Shown here: positions 1-9,100 of the stretch, piece after piece | Layout: every line of letters begins with the position of its first letter | Numbering within the stretch: position 1 is the stretch's first letter | Virus record (IMG/VR): IMGVR_UViG_3300044648_000041 | Coordinates: 1 to 54,533 of that record | Direction: 5' to 3' (one strand) | From: a virus | DNA length: 54,533 nt | The notes under the pieces: generated by a model | Database searches by the model: none | What the model saw: the letters and a program-made list of their open reading frames with translations, nothing else | What the model was told of the DNA's origin: nothing | Made by a program: the position numbers and the translations under genes

Positions 1-127
1 AGTCCGCACGAGTAGCGGTTTCCAATGTGCTGATTGGATCCACCGTTGAACACCACCAGGGCGGTACCGTTGGCACCGAAGGGCGCATATATCAGGCTAC
101 CGCTTATACGGTCCCCGGCGCCGTTAT
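1..127. repeat. 127-bp terminal direct repeat, left copy
   Basis: These 127 bases are identical to positions 54407-54533. The repeat lies inside a tailspike gene whose frame is restored when the two copies are merged, so it is an assembly overlap of a circular or circularly permuted molecule rather than a biological repeat. A length of 127 equals a common maximum k-mer size of short-read assemblers (inference). Confidence 0.95.
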
Positions 128-986
128 GCCGTACCTGTTGGGTGCGGCACCCTTCGAAGTGGCTAGCTTCTACTTCGCACCCGCCGCTGCTACTGAACGC
201 CGCCCAACAGCGGTTCGTAGTCGTGGACCGGTGCCATACGTGCGCATTGATGAATCGACCGTTACCGAAGGGGTCCACCTGGATACCGTTAAAACCGTTG
301 TCCGCTGCTTGCGATGCGTCGATAACCATAAGGTTTTCGACAAATGAATCATGGGGACCATTGAACCGCCACCCGTGGTACCCGACTCCATCTATGACGA
401 TATCGCGGAATGTTCCTTCCATCGACACACTACCGTCACCCCACTGGGTACGCATACCGTCATGGCGGCAATTGCGAATGTACAAACTTTGGAAGTGCAT
501 ACCGTAACCCCATATCGCAATCCCGCAACCGGCGGTAGGGTTGTTCGGCATGTTGCCGTCAATGGTGAAGTTCTTTAAAACTACGTTGTTCGCGCCGTCT
601 GTCAGGCTGTACGTGGGGTAGTTGAACAAACCCGCGGCACCGTATCCGGTAATCACGCTGGCGTTCGAACCCGGGGCGGCTTTCAATATGGTGTTGTAGC
701 GGGACTCGCCGCTGATAATGTCCCTGTGCTGGACCGTGAGGTTTACTTCATATTCATGCGCACGGAAGAAGAGTTCCCCGGACCGTGCCCGTGCCGCGGC
801 TTGCGCGTCGGCTATGGTGGGGTAGTCGTCCACTACCACCAGTTCGGCGCCGCCGTTTACTGGGTTGCCCGAATTCGAAATGCGTATGTCTAGGTCATCA
901 ATGGCGGACGCGACTACCGCGAAATTACTATCTATCTTCTCCGCGTCTGCGTATGCTTCCCTGCTGGCTACAGATTCTATTGGCAT
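1..986 (-). CDS. Second tailspike, N-terminal and central part (gene split by contig ends)
   Basis: This frame opens with ATG at 986 and stays open to base 1. It continues at 54406 and stops at 54034, giving 452 residues. The start overlaps the stop of the upstream tailspike as TAATG, so the two are translationally coupled. After about 55 residues that probably attach to the tail, the chain is rich in short beta-strand turns (NFTIDGN, IWGYG, RDIVIDGVG, FNGIQVDPFGN), typical of right-handed beta-helix pectate-lyase-like tailspikes. Such proteins bind or cut surface polysaccharide. I see no recognisable catalytic motif and cannot name the substrate. The beta-helix fold is inferred from composition and position. 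Confidence 0.85.
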   Translation of the reverse strand, partial: MPIESVASREAYADAEKIDSNFAVVASAIDDLDIRISNSGNPVNGGAELVVVDDYPTIADAQAAARARSGELFFRAHEYEVNLTVQHRDIISGESRYNTILKAAPGSNASVITGYGAAGLFNYPTYSLTDGANNVVLKNFTIDGNMPNNPTAGCGIAIWGYGMHFQSLYIRNCRHDGMRTQWGDGSVSMEGTFRDIVIDGVGYHGWRFNGPHDSFVENLMVIDASQAADNGFNGIQVDPFGNGRFINAHVWHRSTTTNRCWAAFSSSGGCEVEASHFEGCRTQQVRHNGAGDRISGSLIYAPFGANGTALVVFNGGSNQHIGNRYSCG

Positions 987-2926
987 TAAGCCCCCATGAG
1001 TCCGTGTGCGCGTAGCATGTCGGTCAACGCTTTGACGCGTTCGGCCAGTTGCACGAGCGTTATAGTGGATGTGTCGTAGGCGGTCGCTTTGTTGGCGGTG
1101 CCCGTCATGGTGTTTGTCCATCCTGTTTCTTGCGCACCCACCACCTTTATTCCGCCAACAAACATTGAAGTACCAAGGTACAAGTTGCGCCATGCGGCGG
1201 TACCGGTAACACCTAAGTCCGTGGTGTTATGTAACAGCGGCTTGATCACACCGCTGAAGACGTGAGCCGCGCCCGTATGCGTCAACGTCCCTAAACCGGA
1301 GGACGCGCCGCCACCGGACGCTGTGACCCGTACGTCATAATCGGTATTAAGACCCGAGGAACGAAAATCAATAAAGGGTGTATTGCTTGCGGTGATTGAG
1401 CCAAGTTCTATTTTGGCGTCTTCTGATGGGACTTCTATGCTTCCAGCGCGTACCCGCACCATTACATTACTTGTCCCGCCGTCTGTTACCTGCGTTGCAA
1501 CCCCTGTGCCGAAAACGTTTTGCCCTGTAAAATTGTTATTCGCGCCGGACATGTATTCAACTGCCGTTTTTGCACTCTGGAAAACGTTATCGCTAATCAT
1601 GTTGTATTGCGCGCCGCTTTCCAACACGATAGCGTCAAGAGTGGAAGCACCGGCAGCGGCAACAAATACGTTATTTGAAAAATTGTTATAGGTCGATGTG
1701 CCGTTTACGTGAATACCCTTGACAACTACTAGCGCCCCGGAACGCGAGTAAATAAGGTTTTGAGATATGTTCGCTTGAGCGCAATTCGTTATCTCAATCG
1801 CTGTTACGTACGCATTGATATGATTGTTAATGCACTGTAGTTGTGGCTCTACAACAGCAGGGTTAAACACAACCCCTTTGTCAACGCTGACCAGGTTGCA
1901 GTTCTGCACGAACGCGCCTTCAACATCCGTGAACTTGATTGTTTCCAGCGCGTAGTACGCGTCGCAGTTCATTACGCTAATTTGAACGGGGCTTCCCGTA
2001 CCGGAGAACCGGCACATACTCTCTGAAATAATGTTGGTAGCAGTGGTAGTGTATTTCCCTGTGAAGTAGATTCCACGTATCTGAACCGCCATTACGTCAA
2101 CGCAATCTATTCCCACTCCCCAACCGTCAACGCTGGTAGAGGTAGCGCCTCTAAACTCAACGTCACTTACCAACAGTCTAGGCTTGCTTCTGCTCTGCAC
2201 AATGCCGCCCGAGAGCTGACCCGCTCCGTCTACATAGATAGCCGTTCCGGTTCCGGGTTTTTCAGTAACAAACGAGAGTCCCGATACGTCTATCCGGTAG
2301 TCGTCATCGGCTTGAGTAAAGGCTATGCCTGTAGACGCGGAAGCAGAATCCCACATAAGGCGGGTTGAGTTCATGCCCGCGCCGCGGAGCGTTAGCGCCT
2401 TGCCCGCGTGGGTGAGTTGCCCCGATAACGCATAGTCTCCGGACGGGACGTATATGTGTTTATTTGTGCTGCTTAAAGCCGCTTGGAATGCCGCTGTGTC
2501 ATCGGTAACGCCGTCGCCCACCGCTCCGTAGTCGACCACGTTTGTGATCGAGTCCGAAGAACTAGCAAACGTTACAGCGGCAAAGACGAGGGTGGAAGTA
2601 CCTATAACCGGATCCTCTGTAGTGAGGGTCCATAGCGTCAGGGCATTAATCGTGCCCTGCGCAACGTTAACGAGTGTCCCCTGTAAGGCGTCCCGGGTGC
2701 CGTCGAAGTCCGGCGCCCTTACCCAAGTCGTTACTTGGCAGTAGTAAATACCGTTTGTGGTGGCGTCTGCCTGGTCCTTGACTAGCACCCGATCTTCGGC
2801 TACGACTGCTACACCGTCGATTGTCTGTTCACCATAGAGCGTTATCGCGGCGTTGGTTGCTACCAGAACAGGCGCCTTGCAACCTAGTTCCCCCAGTAGT
2901 CCCTGTATACGGTCTATTACTGCCAT
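986..2926 (-). CDS. Tailspike with pectate-lyase-like beta-helix
   Basis: The protein has 646 residues. An upstream in-frame ATG exists at 3013, but it lies upstream of the promoter found at 2966-2994. The ATG at 2926 follows a GAGAGG Shine-Dalgarno, so 2926 is chosen. Residues 1-110 carry the common fibre N-terminal module (LYGEQTIDGV, DRVLVKDQ, NGIYYC). DYGAVGDGVTDDTAAFQAAL near residue 135 is the classic opening of the pectate-lyase-3 beta-helix, followed by many helical turns. The C-terminus (DLGVTGTAAWRNLYLG, then a short coiled coil VQLAERVKALTDML) resembles a trimerisation end. It probably recognises or degrades host polysaccharide. It is the first gene of a transcription unit with its own promoter and precedes a second tailspike. 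Confidence 0.9.
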   Translation of the reverse strand: MAVIDRIQGLLGELGCKAPVLVATNAAITLYGEQTIDGVAVVAEDRVLVKDQADATTNGIYYCQVTTWVRAPDFDGTRDALQGTLVNVAQGTINALTLWTLTTEDPVIGTSTLVFAAVTFASSSDSITNVVDYGAVGDGVTDDTAAFQAALSSTNKHIYVPSGDYALSGQLTHAGKALTLRGAGMNSTRLMWDSASASTGIAFTQADDDYRIDVSGLSFVTEKPGTGTAIYVDGAGQLSGGIVQSRSKPRLLVSDVEFRGATSTSVDGWGVGIDCVDVMAVQIRGIYFTGKYTTTATNIISESMCRFSGTGSPVQISVMNCDAYYALETIKFTDVEGAFVQNCNLVSVDKGVVFNPAVVEPQLQCINNHINAYVTAIEITNCAQANISQNLIYSRSGALVVVKGIHVNGTSTYNNFSNNVFVAAAGASTLDAIVLESGAQYNMISDNVFQSAKTAVEYMSGANNNFTGQNVFGTGVATQVTDGGTSNVMVRVRAGSIEVPSEDAKIELGSITASNTPFIDFRSSGLNTDYDVRVTASGGGASSGLGTLTHTGAAHVFSGVIKPLLHNTTDLGVTGTAAWRNLYLGTSMFVGGIKVVGAQETGWTNTMTGTANKATAYDTSTITLVQLAERVKALTDMLRAHGLMGA

Positions 2927-2965
2927 GTAGTTTTCCTCTCGTGTAATGTGTAACCGAACGCGAGT

Positions 2966-2994
2966 ACTGTATGACAACGGGGATATAACATCAA
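2966..2994 (-). promoter_or_regulatory. Late promoter for tailspike unit
   Basis: Read on the minus strand: TTGATG (2989-2994), 17-nt spacer, TACAGT (2966-2971), 39 nt before the tailspike ATG. It lies directly after a strong terminator. It shares CTTGATGTTATA with other minus-strand promoters at 18.77, 23.94 and 27.80 kb. Confidence 0.7.
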
Positions 2995-2997
2995 GGC

Positions 2998-3038
2998 AAA
3001 AAAAAAGCCGCACGTACCTTTCGGCTTAAACGTGCGGC
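2998..3038 (-). terminator. Rho-independent terminator after giant virion gene
   Basis: GCCGCACGT (3007-3015) pairs with ACGTGCGGC (3030-3038). On the minus strand the hairpin is followed by nine T (3006-2998). It ends the unit that finishes with the giant gene and sits immediately before the tailspike promoter. Confidence 0.85.
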
Positions 3039-3175
3039 GTTGTTACCTGTTAACCCCTACGAGAATTTCCGACTCTGAAGACCGGATCTGGTTCAGGGGT
3101 GCGGCCACCAAACTGGGCGACCTCGTGGGCTATGCCCACCACATATACTACACTTTCTTATGTAACCGTCAACTG

Positions 3176-6100
3176 TTACTTTTTCGGTGGTCCGGCGATG
3201 AGTGCTGTTAACACGTTCACCCCTTCTACCTTGCCTTCTTCTATGGCGATGATTCCTTCCATGGTGGCGTTAATCTGCCCCGCGGGGTAGTGGAGTATCG
3301 CCCCGGCTACCTGGTTCGCGGCTTTGAAAAAGGCTATATCCGCTTCACCTTGATTTGTTTGCGCGCCCAACTTGTAAAGGTCCGCGAAGAACCGCAAGCC
3401 CGCCGGACCCTGGTAGCCGAACCCTTGCCCGCCCGCTGCCACGTCGATAGCTACCCCGGCTTCACGCAACAGTACCATTTGGCCGAACAGAAAATTAAGC
3501 TGTTCGCTGGCCAGCTTCTCGCCTAGACATTCCAGGTCGTCGCCGCAACCACCTTTCAACAGTTCCTTCAACGCGACGGAAAACACGATAGGTACAGTGT
3601 TGAGTAGTAGCATATCGGTAGCCAGCATCGCTACCTGTGACGGTGACTTAAAGTTCGTACGCCGCACGGCTTCCACGTTCAGGTTATAAGTAGCGGAAAA
3701 GTAGCTGTAGAAGTTTGTAAAAATCTTCTGTAGCGGGCTTCCGCGTTGGACCTTCGCTAAGTCCTTCAACTGCCCGCCGGACTGGGAATCTAATACTGCC
3801 TGGTCCGCGAGTGCCGCCGCCTGTTCTTCAATCCGCGCGCGCTCGTCCGCTGTGGTCGCGTCCTGTAATTTGAGTTCGTCGGTCGCCCGTTCGTAGGCAC
3901 CTAGCCATGTGGGTATATCCACCATGCGCTGCATTTTGCCTATCATGGTGAAGTACGAAGCCTTGAACGCGGACACTTTATCACCCGCCCGTATGGTGTT
4001 AAGCACTTCGTTTATTTCCCGCTGCATGGTGCGGCCACGGTCCGTCATCAGTTTGGATTTACTGTTCACGAACTCGCCGCTGGTTAACGGCGATTTCATG
4101 AACTGCTTCACCCCGCGCGCGATGTACTTACCCCCGACACGTACCCACGACTGAGCAAGCCCCGACGGTTGCAACAGGGCGGTAGTCACGCGCCACCCCA
4201 TGCCCACCACGGTACTTCCAACCCGTAGCCGGTTGATTGCGGTTTCGGTTCCGTTCTTCGCGGGCGCGTCACCGGCGGCTATGTCTACCACCGTGTCGCG
4301 CAGGGTGCGAAGTATCTCCGCGCCGTAGTGCTGGCGTATTGGGTTGTCTAATGCCTTCAGTAAACGGTTCGCGTCCACTAGCCATTCTTGCCAGGCTAGC
4401 CGGTGCGTTACTTCGCTGACGTGTTGCGCGACCGCGTTGTAGCTTAAGAGTATGGGGCGGTTAATCACTGCTTCCGCCCGGGCTTTGGTGAACCCGTTCC
4501 TGGTGGCGCTAGCGTTAAAGGCGCCCTTCATACCCATGCGCAAGTCCGTTGCGGCTTCGAAGGATTCCGACCGGCTGGATAGTTCCGTGTCGTACTTGAC
4601 CGGGAAGTACCCACCCCTGTACGTGCCGTACTTCGTTTGCACCGGTGCGGGTTCAATCCACTGGGGTTCGATTCCGGTAAGCCGTTTTTCCAGTGAGGCT
4701 ACCCGGTCCTTATACGTGGCGATGTAATCCCAAACACCTTGTACGAAGTCCCATTCCTCTTTCGTCAACGTGTCCAGGACGGCTTCCGCTTGCGGTAGGG
4801 ATAGCGCACGGTTGCCCGTGATCCCACCGTCTAGTAGCCGCTGGCGGTTGCCTTCGTTGCCCCAGTTCATAGCGAACATGATTCGTTGCTCGTGACTCAT
4901 GGACAAGTTCGTACCGGGCACTAGCCGCTTTTTGGCGTAAATGTTCCCGGGTACCGGATCCTTCTTAATCTGTGAAAACAGTTTGGCCAATGCTTCGGTA
5001 GCTTCGGCTTTCATTTGTGTTTCATTATCACCGGCTTCGTTCATTGTCTTAAGAAAGTAGTTGAACATGAAGCCGTTGTTTTTACCCCCGTCCATTTCAC
5101 GCATGATGGAAGAGAATTTTCGGTGGTCCGCTGTCATTTGCCGCCACCATTTGCCCGCTATCCCTATCGCGTCGGTCGGGGTTGCCTTCTCTTCTACCGT
5201 CCGGTTCGCGTTGTCTTCGATGGACTGTAAGCCTTCCAGTACGATAGCGTCGAACTCGCGCTGGTCCTTCGCTGTAAGAAGTTTTTTCTTCAGTCGTCCC
5301 AAGTGTTCCACTTGCTTGATGGAATCCACGAAGCCGCGTAATTCTTCCATTGTCATATTTTTATATGACTTCAGCTTCGCTTCGTCCAGCTTTGACGGGT
5401 CGATAGCCGGTTCGAACCCTAATGCTTCCTGTTCGCTTACCCAGTCTGCGAGCGATTGCCTCTTGTCAATCTGTTTTAGGCTGGTGCCTTTCTTGAATTC
5501 GAACGGGCGTAGCAAGTCGTCAATTTGTTCCAGGTATTCCGGGTCGAGTCCGTCCCGGGTTCCCTTGTTCTGGAACTTGGCAACGTAGCGTAGAGCCTTC
5601 TCCACTTCCTTGGTGGCTTCTGCCGCGGCTTTGGCCAGGCGGTTATTCAGCAACGCCGCCCGCTGTGCGTGAACCGCGCCTTGCGGGTCTTTCCCCGCCA
5701 GCTTCATGGCTTCCTTGTTCGCTTGCGCTTCCGCCCGCTGGTACTGTGACGGGCGGAGGTCGCGCACCTTCCGACTGGCAATAGTGTTTTCGGCGGCGGC
5801 TTTCGCTGCCTTGCTGATCTGGTTTACAGGTAGCGGCGACTTGGAAAGAATCTTCAGGCCGGTAGCCATGAACCGCGCGCGTGCTTCGTTGTGGATTGCT
5901 GCTTCCGCTGCCCGCTGTATGTCTTCTTCGCTCGCCATTTCGCCATGACGTTCTAACATACGCTGGTCGGTAATCCCTTGGATTTTCTCTTTAGCGGTTT
6001 CGCCCGTGGTCAATTCCAGGATAAGGGCTTCGCCGGAAGGGAACCCGAACATTTGGGCGGCGAGTTCGGGGCTTAGACCCTCTGTAGAGGTCATGCCGCG

Positions 6101-9100
6101 TAGCTTGTCCTTGTCAAAGGTTACGAGTCCCGAAGCCGGGAACAACTCAGCCACGGCCTTGGAATCCAGTTTAAACCCTGCTTCCGCCTTGATTAAATCC
6201 CCGGTTTCGGGGTCCGTCGTTTCCCCCGTCTTCAAGAACGTGCGCGCTAGTTCGATAGGTTCTGCCATAACTTCGCGGTGTACTTCCTCTTCGACGGCTT
6301 TACGTTTTGCTTTAGCTTCGTTCTGTAATTCCTTGATTACTTTCTCTTTCGCATTGGATAGCCACTTCATATCACGAAGGCTACGGCTAGACATATCATC
6401 AATTGCCTGTTGCGTGGCTTGCTCGCCCAAGTCTAAGTAGTCCTGGAACTGTTTAGGAGTAATGCCCGCTTCTTCCGCGTTCTCGAAAATAGGAGCGTAG
6501 GACCGCACGGATTCCGCCGCGCGGATATTGTCTTCCGCCGCCAGTAGCCGGTCGAAAATTCCCCGTACTTCGTCGTTCAGCTTCCCGGCTAGCGGGTTCT
6601 GTTGCAAGAACTTTTCCAGCGAACGATATACGTTCAGCATCCACGCACGGAAACGCGCGAACACGGGTTGTAGTTCGGTGGTCGGGGCTTTCCCTTCCAG
6701 CATGTAGCGTTCAAAACTCTGTGCCCATTGTTCGTGATAAGGACGTTTTTGGTCCAGTGACATGGACCGCCATACTTCTTCAGGGGTACGCCCGGGCGGT
6801 AGCTCGCCGGGGGTTCCCGGGTCGCCGCCTTGGTTCAGCGTGTTGCGTGGTCCAGATAATACCCGCGGTGCGTAAATAGCTTCTTCGGCGTCCCCGGTCG
6901 GCGAAGACAAAACGTCCCTTCCATTAACGGTTTCTTCTAGGATTTGTCCGCGACCGTTTAGGCTCTTTCTTAGATGTTCTTCCGCGTAACGGTAGTCTAC
7001 AGTTACCCAGTCCCCCGGCCTTATCTCGCCTCCTTCGGATACCGCCCGGTAAATGGTTATATCGTCGTCGGGGTACCGCTCATCCTGTAACGTGTCAACG
7101 ATACGCCACAAGCGTACGGCGTCCGACGCATCGCCGTACAGAAGACTTGTATTGTTCGAAACCCAGTCCCAAACATTGTTTGGGATTTCATCAGGTGTTG
7201 TATACTCCGCGTCGAGTGCATCGGTGGGCGGGCGTTGAATCTTGGCTTTCTTTGTTTCTCCGTAGGGATCGCCGGTCAACTTGGATAACTCCGCCCTGAT
7301 TTTCGCGGCTTCTTTCTCCGCTACGTCGCGTTCCGGGGTGCCGTATTGGGAATTCATTATCTTCGCGTCGGCGGCTTTCAGTCGCTTTTGCAGAGAGATA
7401 ACGTTAGGCGATTGCCCCAAGTCCCCGCCCCGGGTACCGGCTTCCAGGTTCTCGTTCCCTGTTATCCCGAACCAATCCAGTGTCTTGCGGAAGTCGTCTT
7501 TAATCTGCTGCGGGGCTTCCGGTCGGCTTGCCAAGTCTGCCAGGGCTTCCAGGTAGAAGTGTCCGCCCTCGTGCAAGGTCGATGAAAGGTCCGCGCCCTT
7601 CAGTAAGGAAATGGTGAACGTGTCGGGGTTGTACCCGGCGCGGTTGCCTTGCGCAAGTTCCCGCATAGCGTCCAACTTTTCGCCGTTACGCTCAATTAAT
7701 GCCACCTTGTCAATGGTGGCTTGATCCCACAACACGTAGTTGTAGGTGCCCTTACCGTCCACGCGCGAGCCGCCGTCCAGGTATCGGTTTCCTACTATGC
7801 CGAGCGAATTAAGATAAAGCGCCGCTGCCTTGTTGTCGTGCCCTTCGTCTAGCGCCGCGTCTATCTCCGGAGAGATACCATAAATAACATTGTCGTTCGG
7901 CGCCCTGCGGTCTAGGATTTCGTTGTATAAGTCCGCGCCCGTGAGTTCGTTCCATTCCAGGTTTATGGATTCAAGATATTTGTCTAAGACTCGCTTTCCT
8001 TTCAACCGTGCCTTAAATTGTTCCAGTGCTTCCCGAACTTCAGGCGTCTGTTCGCTTAACGGTTTATCCCAATCCAACAGGCGCGGCAATACCGAATCTG
8101 GTATATCGAGGGTGTAGAGAGTACCGGGGTCATACACCACGATTTGACCGGACGCATTATCTAGCGAATCAATAGGCTGTAGTCTGTCCTCGTCGCCCAT
8201 CATGGCGAAGGCATGTTTATCTGTTGAGTTAATCCATCCCTGTTTTTTGGCGTACTCGTACGCTTCCTGTGCGCTCTCAAAGTCCGCGTTTGTCAGCGAT
8301 TCGGTAGCCATAACGGCGCTACCTATCATTCGCGTGGGACTACGCAAAGCCACCCGCCAGTCGCCGTCGCCGCTCATGTCTTCGATTACTACCGACGTGT
8401 TCACGTCGGCGTCTAAACTCCGGTTGTGTGGTCCCGATAACGTCTTGCGGTAGTCGTCCGCCACCCCCTGATTTTCCGCACTATACCAACCCCATCCGAA
8501 CGCCTGCGCGCCTTCCCCGGTCCCCATCTTATCAAGCCGCGGGCGCCCGTGCGGGAACCCCGGTTCCGGTGCCCATACGTGCGGCGTACCGTGGAAGACG
8601 GACTGGTTAAGCACTTGGGGTTCCCGTTTCATTTCGGGTTCACCTAGTGCGTTCGCCCTTTTCCCTGTAAGAACGAACCCGAGAGATTCATAAAATTTAA
8701 CTAGCTTGGCGGTACTCGTCTTTTTATCCAGTGCGGACGCGTCGAGGTAAACCGTTTTGCCTTCCCTATCCGCTTGCTGTAAAAACTGTTCCATTGCTTT
8801 TCGCGCGCTGCCCTTGCCCCTTTTCGCTTGCGGGGTGCGTACGGAATATATCTTCAACTTTTCGCCGGTAAAATCAAAACCGTATTGTATGGTGGTGTCC
8901 CCTACCTTAACGTCTGGTTTGGGTACATTCCCTTCGTTCGATGCGGAAAAATCGAACGCGTCTTCCCCTTGGTTCAAAATATTCCCGGCATTCATCGGCG
9001 CGAAATTCAAAGGCAATTGTTCGTACAACTGGGAAGGAGTCATACCCATTTTAGCAGCGTTCACGGCGTAGAACTCACGGAACGGTACCGCGTAGGCGGC

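Noticed and set aside
1-127. Biological direct terminal repeat as in T7-like phages
   Set aside because: The length equals a typical assembler k-mer and the repeat is inside a coding gene; true terminal repeats are usually intergenic and would appear as doubled coverage.
1-2926. Diversity-generating retroelement, as in BPP-1
   Set aside because: No reverse transcriptase gene and no template/variable repeat pair was seen near the tailspikes or elsewhere.
2926-3013. Longer tailspike start at 3013
   Set aside because: It lies upstream of the promoter -10 at 2966-2971, and the ATG at 2926 has a Shine-Dalgarno.
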